A stretch of DNA of 64,000 nucleotides from assembly GCA_964472305.1 (NCBI GenBank), contig CAYYJR010000015.1, positions 1 to 64,000 on the forward strand, given 5' to 3'. The translations under genes were made by a program, and so were the position numbers. This document shows positions 7,744 through 17,064 of the stretch, one piece after another. Positions within the stretch are counted from its first letter, which is position 1. The number at the start of each line of letters is the position of its first letter. The DNA comes from CAYYJR01 sp964472305 (GTDB lineage Bacteria > Armatimonadota > Hebobacteria > CAIYQO01). Under the pieces are notes generated by a model. That model ran no database searches. It saw nothing but the letters and a program-made list of their open reading frames with translations, and was not told where the DNA came from.

Positions 7744-9735
7744 TCACCCGGATTCATTCACCGAGAACTCCGCGATTTTCGCCAGATACTCCAGGATAGC
7801 GAGGATGAAAGTGGCGTGGCTCCACGCCAACGGACTGACTGAAAGGGGAGCACTGGTGAACGGATGCACCTGTTCGGCCATAACGCCGCTGGGCAGCGCG
7901 TGGGCGGCAGCCCAGTGCAGCAAGTCGAGCGCGGGTCGACACTCGGCAAGCGTTTGTGCTCGGGCGAGATGCCACTGCGCCAGCCATAACGTGCAGACAA
8001 ACCAGGGATTGCCGGGAACGCGTGCGGTATCCGCACGCACCTGATGATACCGGTCGTCCTGATACCGGGCCACACCGCCGACCTCGGTTTTCACCCACAA
8101 CGCAGCACGAATCCGCTCCATCGTTTGCGCGAGGCGAGGGTGATCGGCAGGCAGCATGCCGAAATACCACAGACCGATCAGCGAACTTTCCACCGTCCAA
8201 TCGGGTTCCAGCGTGTCATCGGAACGGCGATAGAGCATGCGGTAATAACACCCATGTTGCTCGTCCCACATGTAGCGGTCAACTGCCCGCCGCATTTCTT
8301 CGGCGGCGGTCCGGTAGGTCGCGGTCAACGCTTCTTCTCCAAAGGCTTCGGTGAAATTTGCCGCCGCATGCAGCCCGCCCCACACCGTGCCTACCGTCCA
8401 GGCTGAGATGCCATGCCGCTCCTCCCACAGGTCCCATGACGGCTGCGGCAAGCCGGTATGCGGATCACGAAAGGCGACCATCCAGTTCGCCGCGCGCACA
8501 ATCAATCCGCGAAAGAGGGGCTTAATGAATTCCACGTCACGAAACCGCCGGAAGTGCCGCCACAGCGCCCATAATACCAGCGCCGTCTCGTCCTCCTGCA
8601 CCGGCAGTTGCTTGCGGCCTTCGTAATACCACCCATGCCAGGACGACGCCAGCGACCCATCGGCGTTGTATTTATGCAGCAGGTAGCCTTCCGGCGTAAT
8701 GACCGTATGGCAAAAAGCGAAGAACCGCCGGCATATCTCCGCATATCCGGCTTCCACCAGGGCGGCGGCGGCGATGGCGCCGTCGCGTGGCCACATATAG
8801 GAGTAGGTATCACTGTAATATCGGGCCAGATCGAAGTCGTTGGCGGCAATAATCGCCCCGCCGTTATCCGCCTGCGTGCGCAGAATCAGCAGGCTGTCGC
8901 GGTAGCGCCGTGCCAGCAGCGGCGGCAGCGCGGACAGTTCTTCCCCCTCTTTTGTCACCCAGAGGTGCCAGTAATGCCGCGTGCGATGCAGGAACGTGAC
9001 CGGTCCTTTCTGCCGCACGGCGCGGTTGATGCGCGTCACCTCAGTGAACTCCTCGCCCACGCCGATCCAGTACCACCCGACGGCGGCGCCGTGCGCCGGC
9101 GCCGACAGGTGCAGCGCCACGCAGGAATCCACGCTGCCCTGCGCGCTGGCATTGCCCGACAGCACGCCGTCTTCCGCGTCGCGCCAGGCGCCATCGTATC
9201 CCTGGCTTTCCTTGATGCCGACCGCCCACTGGTCCACGCCCAGCCGCCAGTCGTACTCGTCACCCTTCGCGCAATTGATAATGAACCAGCGCTTATCCTT
9301 GTAGTGCAATACTGCCAGCCGTTCCGGCTCGTAATACGCCGCATCGCCGATGGCATGTCCGCTGATATGGAAATCCTGGGCAAAAAACAGCCGTATTTCG
9401 CGCGCGACCGCCGCGTGATTGCGCACGAGTATGCGCCGCAGATACAGGTTTTCGTGAAAATCGACGGTGTCCGCGCACTCCAGTTCGAGCGCCAGCCCGG
9501 GATGCGCCAGCGTGACGTGGGTAACCAGCGTGTCGGGCGCATAACCCAGCGTGCGCTGCCACGCCGCGTCGCTGTCCCAGCGAAATTGCCCGTCCACCCA
9601 CACGCCGAAGCGAAAGGGGTGTCCGGCCGTGTGATTTTCCTGGCCCACGTGCGGCCAATACAAGTCGCGCAACTGATACAACCCGTCGAAATTCACCAGC
9701 AGCGCCCCGTTGCTCAGCGGCAGATCGCGCGGCAT
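7744..9735 (-). CDS. Glycoside hydrolase family 15 (glucoamylase/glucodextranase-like)
   Basis: This 663-residue protein has the two-domain layout of prokaryotic GH15 enzymes: an N-terminal beta-sandwich of about 270 residues opening with LYWPHVGQENHT, then an (alpha/alpha)6 barrel. YMWPRDGAIAAAALVEAGY and SSWHGWYYEGRKQLPVQEDE line the active site. SWDLWEERHGISAWT carries the expected general-acid Glu, and MAEQVHPFT the general-base Glu. It should release glucose or trehalose-type sugars from alpha-glucans. No signal peptide is seen, so it is cytoplasmic. Longer in-frame starts exist upstream, but the ATG at 9735 has GGGAGG at good distance and begins the conserved domain. Confidence 0.9.
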   Translation of the reverse strand: MPRDLPLSNGALLVNFDGLYQLRDLYWPHVGQENHTAGHPFRFGVWVDGQFRWDSDAAWQRTLGYAPDTLVTHVTLAHPGLALELECADTVDFHENLYLRRILVRNHAAVAREIRLFFAQDFHISGHAIGDAAYYEPERLAVLHYKDKRWFIINCAKGDEYDWRLGVDQWAVGIKESQGYDGAWRDAEDGVLSGNASAQGSVDSCVALHLSAPAHGAAVGWYWIGVGEEFTEVTRINRAVRQKGPVTFLHRTRHYWHLWVTKEGEELSALPPLLARRYRDSLLILRTQADNGGAIIAANDFDLARYYSDTYSYMWPRDGAIAAAALVEAGYAEICRRFFAFCHTVITPEGYLLHKYNADGSLASSWHGWYYEGRKQLPVQEDETALVLWALWRHFRRFRDVEFIKPLFRGLIVRAANWMVAFRDPHTGLPQPSWDLWEERHGISAWTVGTVWGGLHAAANFTEAFGEEALTATYRTAAEEMRRAVDRYMWDEQHGCYYRMLYRRSDDTLEPDWTVESSLIGLWYFGMLPADHPRLAQTMERIRAALWVKTEVGGVARYQDDRYHQVRADTARVPGNPWFVCTLWLAQWHLARAQTLAECRPALDLLHWAAAHALPSGVMAEQVHPFTSAPLSVSPLAWSHATFILAILEYLAKIAEFSVNESG

Positions 9736-9947
9736 ACGCCCTCCCGGTGTCTGTGGAGTCATTATCGCAACGCACATCTTTTCTCGATGTCCGTCTTTGC
9801 ACAGCAATGTGCGGTGCTCGCACGGAAGCTGGGGAGCAACAGGCGTCACCGGGCCAGGCAAGGGATCACAACCCGGTCGTTTCCTCGCCCCATGCTCCCA
9901 GCAGGTTCGATAGAACTTGCTCTCCTTGTGGCATGCCCTTCCACCGC

Positions 9948-9976
9948 TGGACAAACCGGGCATCGTGGTATATACT
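9948..9976 (+). promoter_or_regulatory. promoter of the HTH gene
   Basis: TGGACA, a 17-nt spacer and TATACT precede the small HTH gene by about 115 nt. The 355-nt intergenic stretch 9736-10090 otherwise holds the 5' region of the minus-strand GH15 gene and a leader with a short ATAGC/GCTAT hairpin near 9990-10005. I see no gene in it. Confidence 0.6.
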
Positions 9977-10090
9977 GATAAGAGGTGCAATAGCGGATAA
10001 GCTATCGAAAGGATTTCGCGCGCCTGTTCACATTACCCATAACACAGACGTTGTCATCACACTACCTATCACAGCTCTACGGGGGACGTT

Positions 10091-10447
10091 ATGAAAAGCG
10101 AACCCGTGTTAGTCGAAACAGCGGCCAGATTATTGAACGTCTCGTCTACGGAGATCCGCACGCGGATTCGCCGGGGAGAACTCCACGCCGAGAAAGACAC
10201 CACCGGTCGGTGGCGCGTCTATCTCGCAACCCAACCCGCTGACGACAAACACATTGCGACACCCGCCGACGCGACGCGGGAACTCATCGCCTTGCGTGCT
10301 CGCATCGAACACCTGGAATACGAGTTGGCCGAACGCACAAACGATCGCGACTACTGGCGACAGGCGTTTCAACGCGAGCAGAGTGTGCTGCTTTCGCTGG
10401 GCGTACCCAAAGCCGGCACGCGCCGCGAGGTAATACCGGGCATCTGA
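10091..10447 (+). CDS. Small helix-turn-helix (excisionase/MerR-like) protein with C-terminal coiled coil
   Basis: This is a 118-residue cytoplasmic protein. Residues about 5-50 (VETAARLLNVSSTEIRTRIRR, then GRWRVYL) match the winged-helix DNA-binding fold used by excisionases and MerR-like regulators, with the wing at GRWRVY. Residues about 60-100 (ELIALRARIEHLEYELAERT) form a probable coiled coil and dimer interface, followed by a conserved-looking WRQAFQREQ. A GGGGG Shine-Dalgarno and a good promoter precede it. No phage or integrase genes adjoin, so a stand-alone regulator is more likely than a recombination factor. Its target is unknown; the adjacent 77-nt repeat is a possible but untested site. 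Confidence 0.65.
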   Translation: MKSEPVLVETAARLLNVSSTEIRTRIRRGELHAEKDTTGRWRVYLATQPADDKHIATPADATRELIALRARIEHLEYELAERTNDRDYWRQAFQREQSVLLSLGVPKAGTRREVIPGI

Positions 10448-10475
10448 CCGGGCATTAGCAACTGCACGCGAAGAA

Positions 10476-10552
10476 ATCGTTGGCAGATCGCGGAGGATTA
10501 TTCGTGGCTGGCAAGGCGGAGTTCCGAGAGTGTATGCGGCTGTACGTGCCAG
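10476..10552 (+). repeat. 77-nt dispersed repeat, copy A
   Basis: By eye this aligns without gaps to 21830-21906, with 14 mismatches in 77 positions (about 82%). The best-kept core is CGTGGCTGGCAAGG, followed by GTTCCG and GTGTATGCGG. Both copies have the same orientation and lie in noncoding DNA. Copy A sits just after the HTH gene. A third, shorter and more degenerate relative is at 44058-44095. Confidence 0.7.
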
Positions 10553-10646
10553 CAACTCCAACGCAACCAGGCCGAAGAGCATGCGCCCCGTCGAATGGCG
10601 CGAACATGACCCGCGAGATGCCGGCGAGAATTTATCGTACAGTTTC

Positions 10647-11960
10647 TTAAAACTCACGCTGCCAATACAGGCTATGTGTCAGGCCGCCCCGCGTGGTTGT
10701 GGTAGCCGTGCCGTCGCTTGGCGCGGAATCCCGCTCGAACAACGGCAACGCAAGTTGCCCGCGATAACCGAGGCGGCCCGTTCCGCATCCCACCGAGCTA
10801 TCGAGCGACAGGTAATGTAGCCAGCCACGGCGATTTTCCGCGCCGGCCTTGCGGTCGGTCTCCAGCAGACCTCCCAGGTATCCCGCGCGATACAAGCCGT
10901 CCGCGATCAGGTGGATGCGGTGCAACTGGTAGGCCGATCTCCAGGTAAAGCGCCGGCCGGCGCGCCATTGCCGTTCAATCGCTCCGAACACGCTGCCGAC
11001 CTCCCAGTGACCGTTAGCCAGCGCAGTCCAACCGGACGCATTGGGGCGAATGGCATAGCCGGAACGGTCCTGCATGAACGAAGCCGTCCCGATGGCCAGC
11101 GCAGTCGTGCGCGTGCGATTGATGAAGGAAAAAGCGCACTGGCGCGCCTGCTGCCGGCCGGTGGTGTTGCCGACAACTTGCCCGTTATACCGCACGTTGT
11201 CCTTGCCGTCCTGCGTTCCCGTTCTCCACTCGACCCCGTAGGTGCCTTCCGGCCTGACAATCCACCCGTCGAGGCCATGCACGGCGCCTTGAAACACGCA
11301 AGGCACCCGCAGGTCATCGGTATCGTCAACGAACAGCGTCAGGTCGGTCTGCCGCTGCCCGGCGTTGACCGCCGCACCTCCCCGCGCGCCACGCCAGGCG
11401 AGCGACAGCACGGCGGTGGTATCATTGGCGGTGAGGCTGAGTCCCGGATCGGGCGCGTCACCGACAATCCCCTCCAGGCTGGTGGAATGCCCCCCACCCT
11501 GTCCGCGCACGGACTCGACACGCGCGCCGAGTTGCCAGCCACGTCGTAATGGCAGACGCAGCGAAAGCCGGTGGTCATCCTGCGCGAACGTCAGCCGGCT
11601 GGAGTGTTCGGGCGAAGTTGAGACATAAGAAATGGAGCGGTCGAGGAACCGATACCAGCCTTCCCCCTGCTGCGGGGTATCCCAACGGAGAGCCATCTCT
11701 ACGCTCTCCGCCGACAGGTCGGTTTGCTCGTCCGTGGCATCGATATGCAGCGTATCGTCATAGGTGACACCCGTCTGCATACGCCAGCCCGGCGTCGCCT
11801 GGAGCGCGAGCGAGCGCGGTGAGCCGGCAGGCACGGAGAAAGGCGTGCCCAACTCGCACCCGCCCCCGGTCAGCAGCGGCAACGCCCACGGCTGTTCCGC
11901 CCGCGCGGGGAAGCTGAGCAATGCCGGCAACACCAGCGACAGCACGAACAAAAAGCGCAT
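10647..11960 (-). CDS. Predicted outer-membrane beta-barrel protein
   Basis: This 437-residue protein begins with a signal peptide (MRFLFVLSLVLPALLSFPARA). The remainder consists of alternating polar/hydrophobic segments with no predicted membrane helix. It ends in SLYWQREF, a C-terminal Phe with aromatic spacing as used by the BAM machinery to recognise outer-membrane barrels. I do not recognise a named family. An in-frame ATG at 12119 exists, but the signal peptide fixes the start at 11960; its Shine-Dalgarno is weak (GGATACC). It lies alone between the HTH gene and the transposase remnant. Envelope location is a reasonable inference; the cargo or role is unknown. Confidence 0.6.
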   Translation of the reverse strand: MRFLFVLSLVLPALLSFPARAEQPWALPLLTGGGCELGTPFSVPAGSPRSLALQATPGWRMQTGVTYDDTLHIDATDEQTDLSAESVEMALRWDTPQQGEGWYRFLDRSISYVSTSPEHSSRLTFAQDDHRLSLRLPLRRGWQLGARVESVRGQGGGHSTSLEGIVGDAPDPGLSLTANDTTAVLSLAWRGARGGAAVNAGQRQTDLTLFVDDTDDLRVPCVFQGAVHGLDGWIVRPEGTYGVEWRTGTQDGKDNVRYNGQVVGNTTGRQQARQCAFSFINRTRTTALAIGTASFMQDRSGYAIRPNASGWTALANGHWEVGSVFGAIERQWRAGRRFTWRSAYQLHRIHLIADGLYRAGYLGGLLETDRKAGAENRRGWLHYLSLDSSVGCGTGRLGYRGQLALPLFERDSAPSDGTATTTTRGGLTHSLYWQREF

Positions 11961-12148
11961 GGTATCCAGATTAGCCGCTGCCGGGGGAGACTCCTCCCCC
12001 GGCAGCGTAGAATGCCGATGATTGAGTTGTCTGAACCGTGATTTATGGGATGGCAGGATTAGTTGAATTACACGATCTGCGCGAAGTATCGTCTGCTGAT
12101 ACACTTGGATATTAAACATCCGTGTTTGTCAATAAGTCCACGTGTACG

Positions 12149-12554
12149 TCAAAGTCGAGTGGCAGCATAGCGCCGAGGAGTTGAAGGCACTGTATAGACG
12201 CGAATCACCGCTACATCCTTGCCCACGATGGAGACATGATACCCGCGAGCCCAGACATGTTCGCCCACAACATTCCGCTTACGTCCACCATAGGTCCGGG
12301 CAATCCCAATGGCGCTCTTCCCCTTGGTGAACCCGATCACCTGTGACACGGCATACCTGGGTGGGATACAAATTTTCATATGAACATGGTCCGGCTGTAC
12401 ACTCCCACGAATGATCTCACACTCTTTCTGCCGGGTCAGATCAGCGAGCACTCGTCCCCATTCTTTGTGGAGTTGGCCATACAGCACTTTCCGCCGGACC
12501 TTGGGAATGAACACGATCTGGTTATGTACACTCCCAACGGGTATGCGATACCAT
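12149..12554 (-). pseudogene. tnpA: IS200/IS605-family TnpA (Y1 HUH transposase), frameshifted remnant
   Basis: Readable TnpA sequence includes FIPKVRRKVLYGQL, CEIIRGSVQPDHVHM with the HUH metal motif HVH, and GEHVWARGYHVSIVGKD. The true N-terminus MVSHTRWECT is encoded from the ATG at 12554 but in another frame. Removing one A near 12523 joins it as WECTYQIVFIPK, the normal family sequence. At the 3' end VIRVY keeps the likely catalytic Tyr, but the tail then diverges. Loss of two bases in a TATA run would explain this, because family members read YI/YIQ there. With two lesions it is unlikely to be active. Confidence 0.8.
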
Positions 12555-13010
12555 GCCAGCCCACTTCACGATATCGGCAAGGTCGGCATCGCCGACACTA
12601 TCCTGCTCAAGCCAGGCAAGCTTACCCCAGAAGAATTCGAGATCATGAAGCAGCACACCGTGATCGGCGCTCAGACCCTGGAAGCGGCGAGTGAGCGCTA
12701 TCCGCGCAACACGTTCATCAACATGGGGGTCGCCATTGCGCGCTCCCACCATGAGAAATGGGACGGCAGCGGCTACCCGGATGGCTTGACCGGCGACACC
12801 ATCCCCCTCGAAGCGCGTATCATGGCCGTGGCCGACGTGTATGACGCCCTGCGCTCCAAACGCTGCTACAAGGACGCCTTCACCCACGAGAAGAGCCGGG
12901 AGATCATCCTTGCGGGAAGCGGCAAACACTTTGACCCGGTACTCGTCGATGCCTTCATCACCCTGGAGCAGGAGTTCGACCGCATCCGTACGGCCATGGA
13001 TGATGACTAA
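12555..13010 (+). pseudogene. HD-GYP domain (cyclic di-GMP phosphodiesterase) fragment, N-terminus missing
   Basis: From codon 12555 the frame reads ASPLHDIGKVGIADTILLKP, the start of the HD-GYP core with its HD pair at 12567-12572. ARSHHEKWDGSGYPDGLTGD follows (HHExxDGxGYP with the GYP motif), and it ends normally with FDPVLVDAFITLEQEFD. The N-terminal part of the domain and any receiver domain are gone, and no start codon with a Shine-Dalgarno exists. Upstream codons in the same frame are antisense transposase. It was probably truncated by the IS200-like insertion or an associated deletion. Intact relatives hydrolyse c-di-GMP; this fragment should not be expressed as a working enzyme. Confidence 0.75.
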
Positions 13011-13105
13011 CACCTTTGGAGGTGGGATCGCTACATATTGCGTACTGCGGTAAGTAGCAGGATCATTCATGCTTCAGGAGAACATCATACCTACCACGAT
13101 CAGGT

Positions 13106-13138
13106 AAATGGGGTCAGACGTTATTAATTGACCCATTT
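13106..13138. repeat. inverted repeat resembling REP/transposon-end sequence
   Basis: AAATGGGGTCA and TGACCCATTT form a 10-bp stem with one bulged G around a 12-nt AT-rich loop. It lies after the HD-GYP fragment and before the efflux operon's last gene. The GGGGTCAGACGTTATTAA sequence recalls short motifs often found next to IS200/RAYT-type transposases. That link is from memory and is not shown by the sequence alone. Confidence 0.4.
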
Positions 13139-13177
13139 GCCCCCTATTGCCGTGCATGGCACGGATGACACATGTAT

Positions 13178-13678
13178 TCACCGTAAATCCTGCAGCGTCG
13201 CCTGGGTGACTAATTGATCCGCCTGTGTCCGCTGTGACACAGTCAGTACGGCACGCGCTTGCTGCCAGTACGCTCGCCGTGTCGTGACGACGATACTCGA
13301 TAGCTGCTGGACATCACCACCGGCATTCTGGATCTCCTGTATACTCAGATGTGCTTTCGTTTTCGCCCGTTCCATTTGTCGTTGATAATTCGCCGAGACG
13401 GCCTTCATCCGCCGTTGGTAGGGTGCGAGATCTTTCCGATACGCCACCGTAATCGCACGGATACGCTGTACTTGCGTCTCACTTAACCGGAGATCGCTTC
13501 GATGCCGGAGCAGAAACTCCGGGGTGGGCGTAATTCCACGGGGTGTCATCCCCTGTACCAGTCGTTCCACCACCGGCGGTTGGGTGGCGATGCGCTGCTG
13601 CTGGTAGACGCCATAACCGCCAATGGCCAACGCCAGCAGTACCGTGATTATTGTTCCCGCGCCAATGCGTAATTTCAT
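13178..13678 (-). CDS. Spy/CpxP-like membrane-anchored periplasmic protein
   Basis: This 166-residue protein has an N-terminal membrane anchor or uncleaved signal (MKLRIGAGTIITVLLALAIG). The rest is helical and charged, with two LTxxQ-like motifs: LRLSETQVQRI near residue 68 and LTVSQRTQADQL near residue 143. These motifs mark the Spy/CpxP/ZraP group of periplasmic chaperones and metal or envelope-stress proteins. It starts 6 nt after the RND pump gene and is the last gene of the efflux operon, which supports a role in periplasmic metal or misfolding stress. Function is inferred from motif and context. Confidence 0.65.
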   Translation of the reverse strand: MKLRIGAGTIITVLLALAIGGYGVYQQQRIATQPPVVERLVQGMTPRGITPTPEFLLRHRSDLRLSETQVQRIRAITVAYRKDLAPYQRRMKAVSANYQRQMERAKTKAHLSIQEIQNAGGDVQQLSSIVVTTRRAYWQQARAVLTVSQRTQADQLVTQATLQDLR

Positions 13679-13684
13679 CCGTTG

Positions 13685-16600
13685 TTACTCCTTGTCCGTC
13701 ACGAATCCCCGCTCCGGCTCCATCGCCGGCGTGCGGAGAAGACGACGCCGCAACCGTCCCAGTGCCTGAATAAAGTCGTCGGCATAGGTATGCAGAATCG
13801 GGATGTCCAGCAACGACAGAATCGTGCCGACAGCCAGACCGCCGATGACGGCGGTTGCCAGCGGGCTGTAGGCGTCCATCCCCGTCTTCGGGAAGAAGGC
13901 CACCGGCGCCATGGCAATAATGGAAATCATGGCCGTCATGAGAATGGGACGCAACCGCTGTGGGCACGCCGTCGCCACCGCTTCGTCACGCGGGACACCT
14001 TCCTCACGGTACTTCACAATCAAATCGATCAGTAGAATGGCCGTGGTGATGTCCATGCCCGTCAGCACGATAACACCGAGAATCGAGACCGTGCTGAACG
14101 CCTGGTGCATCAGGAACAGGAACAGGAACACGCCCGACAACTCTAACGGCAGCGAAAAGATCATCTGCAACGGTTGCAGGAAACCGCGGAACTGCGCGAC
14201 CAGAATCAGGTAAATGAAGATGACCGCCAGCAATAACCCGATGAGGAGCCGTTTAAAGGAGTCCATCATCTGCGTCATGTCGCCGCGCACTTCGATGCCA
14301 TACCCCGGCGGGAAGTTCAACTGCTGCATCGCCTGCATCTGCACGTCCATCGACAGGTCCATCGATGGACGGCTGCCCGGACGATAATACCCCATGATAT
14401 TCACCGCGCGGCGCATGCCGTCATGCTCGATGACCGATGGCGCCTGGCGATAGGTGATGGTTGCCAAGGCATTCAGCGGCACCTGTCGTCCATCCGGTGT
14501 GGTGATAAAGGTGTGCGCCAGGTCGGCGGCGCCGGCACGGTCCTGTTGGGCATAACGCACAAGGATGGTGTTTTGCCGGAGATTGGGCAACCGCCAAAAC
14601 TCACTCGTCAGCCCACCTTTCAACGAATAGTAAGCCTGGTCAGCGATTTCCGCGACGCTCATCCCCACCTGGGAGGCGCTGACCGGATCGACCTTCACCT
14701 CGTAGTCCGGCAGCGACATATCCCAACTAGTGGCTACCTGGTACATGCCCGGCGTCTTGCGGGCAATATCACCGACTTGATTGCCGAGATCGGCGATAGT
14801 CTGCGGATCTTTGCCATACACCAGCATTTGGACCGGCGCCGCCGAGGACGCCATCACGTCCGACCCCATCTCCTTGATCTGGAAGCGACGAATGCCGGGG
14901 ATGGTCGCGATGGCTTGCTGTTGCACGGCATCAATCACCTGCCAGATATTCTTCTTACGGTCGGTCTTATCCGAGAGCGTAATCATGAACGTCGCCGCAT
15001 TGACGGACGGCATGGCATAGCCGGTGTAATAGGCGCCGGTCGCTTCAAAGGCCGTTTCCGCACCAACCTCCGTCGAGACTTTCTCGATTTCCGGATGTTG
15101 AAGCATCATCTGCTCAATCTGGTCGACCGCCTTTTCCGTGGCGGTAAAGGACGTACCGGGTTGCATCTCGAGCGCGCCATACGCCTGTCCGACATCGGCC
15201 AACGGCATCATTTCAGAGCCAATGAAGTAGTAAAACCCGAAGCCGATGATAATCGTCGCCAGCACACGCGCCATGTTGACGAACCGATGCTTGAGCATCC
15301 AGCGGATCAGCCGCTCATACCCGTGTTCCAACGCCGCCAGCCATTGCTGCACGGGACTGAGTATCCACACGTAGAACCAACTGCTGCGCTCCGCCGTCAA
15401 CTCCTCGTGGGATTTCAGCAACGCCGCCGCCATAATCGAGGTGAGCGTGAAGGACACCAGCATGGAGGCCAACAGCCCCAGGATGATCGGCCAAACCAGA
15501 CCGACGAACATCTGCTCAGTAATACCGCCGCTAAAGAGCAGCGGCGCCAAGGCCAAGCAGAGCACCACGGTGGCGGCAATCACCGACAGGCGCACTTCGG
15601 TGATGCCGTCGATGGTGGCATCGCGCGAGTTCTTACCCATGCGCAGATGGCGTTCTACCGCGTGAATATCAATGATTGAGTCATCCACCAACCGTCCGAT
15701 CACCAGCAACAATCCAATGAGCGTGCTGGAATTAAGTGTCATCCCCATCGGGATGAGCAGCAGAATTGCCATCGCCAGCGAGATGGGGATGGTCGTCAGG
15801 CTGATGAGCGTGCCGCGCCATTCGCCGAGGAAGAAGAGGACGGCGATACCCGTGAGCAGAATGGCAATGCCCAGTTCCTCGAACATGTTCTTAAAGAGGA
15901 TACCGACGAAGTGCGCATTGTCATACGCCACATCGAACTTGATGCCGGGATACGCCTGTTCGAGCTTCGTCAGCTCTTGTTGCACCCCTTTGATCACCTT
16001 GGGCGACGACGCATCCGGATCTTGTAGCACCGCCACCTCGATGGACTTGTCGACCTTGCCATCATGCACGTAGTGATAGGCGCTCCGTCGTTCCCAGTGG
16101 GTATCCTCCACCGTCGCGACATCGCGCAAGAACACCGTGCGCGGCACCGTATTGGGGGAGACCTCTCCCGGTACCCTTGTTGCCGCCGAGGTGACCGACA
16201 TGATCGGGAGAGCAAGCAGATCCTCCGCTTTACGCACTTTACTATCGAGGCGCACAATCGCTTCATTTGCGCCTGAGGTGAGCGTGCCACCGGGCTTCGC
16301 CACGTTGTACTTATCGATAGCATCGCGCACCATGGTGATGCTCAGCCCATACGCCGCCAGCTTATTGCGGTCCACGATCACCTGCAGTTGCCGGCGATAC
16401 CCGCCAAACGGCACCACCGAATAGACATTCGGCACCGTTTTGAGCCGGTTGACGATTTCATTGTCCGCCAGTTCGCGCAACTGATCCTGCGTCCACCGTT
16501 CATCCCCGGTGAGGGAAAGCGAGAGCACCGGCAGGTTGAGCGGATCGATGGCCAATACCCAGGACGGTTTCAGGTTGGCTCCGGTCATCGGCAAGTTGGA

Positions 16601-17002
16601 CTGTGCCACGTTCATCAACGACTGCACGTCGAAGAGCGCCTTCTTCATGTCGGCGCCATACGGAAATTCCAACGACACAATCGACAGACCATCTTGCGAA
16701 CTGGAGCGCAGGTAGCGCAGGCCTTTGACATTGACCATCTGCTCTTCAATCGGCTTGGAGATATACATCTCCATTTCTTCTGCCGAAAGCCCCGGCATCA
16801 TGGAGACGACGCCGACCATCGGACTCTGCACATACGGCATCATCCGCCGCGGCATGTAGCCGCCGATGGCGATGATCGCCAGGATGACGACGCCGACATA
16901 AAACGCGATCACCGGGTAGGGGTGGTCGATACTCCACTTCGAAATATTGAAGGTCGTCTCACGGAGCGCGGTGGCAATCCGCTGCGGTACGTTGGTCTGC
17001 AT
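13685..17002 (-). CDS. RND-family efflux transporter permease subunit
   Basis: This 1105-residue inner-membrane pump has the AcrB/CusA-type arrangement of TM1, a large periplasmic porter domain, TM2-6, a second porter domain and TM8-12. The N-terminal porter contains MMPGLSAEEMEMYISKPIEE. TM4 carries LVDDS, the paired Asp used for proton relay, in the variant context LVIGRLVDDSIIDIHAVERHL rather than the textbook HAE or HME sequence. The ATG at 17002 was chosen for AGAGGA six nt upstream; an adjacent ATG at 17008 abuts the site. The operon with a metal-binding adaptor, TolC and a CpxP-like protein points to metal (copper/silver?) export. The substrate is inferred. Confidence 0.9.
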   Translation of the reverse strand: MQTNVPQRIATALRETTFNISKWSIDHPYPVIAFYVGVVILAIIAIGGYMPRRMMPYVQSPMVGVVSMMPGLSAEEMEMYISKPIEEQMVNVKGLRYLRSSSQDGLSIVSLEFPYGADMKKALFDVQSLMNVAQSNLPMTGANLKPSWVLAIDPLNLPVLSLSLTGDERWTQDQLRELADNEIVNRLKTVPNVYSVVPFGGYRRQLQVIVDRNKLAAYGLSITMVRDAIDKYNVAKPGGTLTSGANEAIVRLDSKVRKAEDLLALPIMSVTSAATRVPGEVSPNTVPRTVFLRDVATVEDTHWERRSAYHYVHDGKVDKSIEVAVLQDPDASSPKVIKGVQQELTKLEQAYPGIKFDVAYDNAHFVGILFKNMFEELGIAILLTGIAVLFFLGEWRGTLISLTTIPISLAMAILLLIPMGMTLNSSTLIGLLLVIGRLVDDSIIDIHAVERHLRMGKNSRDATIDGITEVRLSVIAATVVLCLALAPLLFSGGITEQMFVGLVWPIILGLLASMLVSFTLTSIMAAALLKSHEELTAERSSWFYVWILSPVQQWLAALEHGYERLIRWMLKHRFVNMARVLATIIIGFGFYYFIGSEMMPLADVGQAYGALEMQPGTSFTATEKAVDQIEQMMLQHPEIEKVSTEVGAETAFEATGAYYTGYAMPSVNAATFMITLSDKTDRKKNIWQVIDAVQQQAIATIPGIRRFQIKEMGSDVMASSAAPVQMLVYGKDPQTIADLGNQVGDIARKTPGMYQVATSWDMSLPDYEVKVDPVSASQVGMSVAEIADQAYYSLKGGLTSEFWRLPNLRQNTILVRYAQQDRAGAADLAHTFITTPDGRQVPLNALATITYRQAPSVIEHDGMRRAVNIMGYYRPGSRPSMDLSMDVQMQAMQQLNFPPGYGIEVRGDMTQMMDSFKRLLIGLLLAVIFIYLILVAQFRGFLQPLQMIFSLPLELSGVFLFLFLMHQAFSTVSILGVIVLTGMDITTAILLIDLIVKYREEGVPRDEAVATACPQRLRPILMTAMISIIAMAPVAFFPKTGMDAYSPLATAVIGGLAVGTILSLLDIPILHTYADDFIQALGRLRRRLLRTPAMEPERGFVTDKE

Positions 17003-17064
17003 CTGCATTCCTCTATCTGCTACGACATGCCTGGCAACACAATGCGTCACGTCTCATTACCGAG

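Noticed and set aside
8608..9978. Long plus-strand reading frame (456 codons) opposite the GH15 gene
   Set aside because: Antisense shadow of a GC-rich gene. No Shine-Dalgarno, unusual His/Arg/Gln-rich composition and no family features, whereas the minus strand encodes an intact GH15 enzyme.
10130..10657. 175-codon minus-strand frame opposite the HTH gene and repeat copy A
   Set aside because: The shared peptide with the 22-kb frame comes only from the DNA repeat; the rest is antisense to the HTH gene.
14423..15679. Plus-strand frame of 418 codons opposite the RND pump
   Set aside because: Its sequence is the complement of conserved RND motifs and has the skewed Arg/His/Gly composition of an antisense frame.
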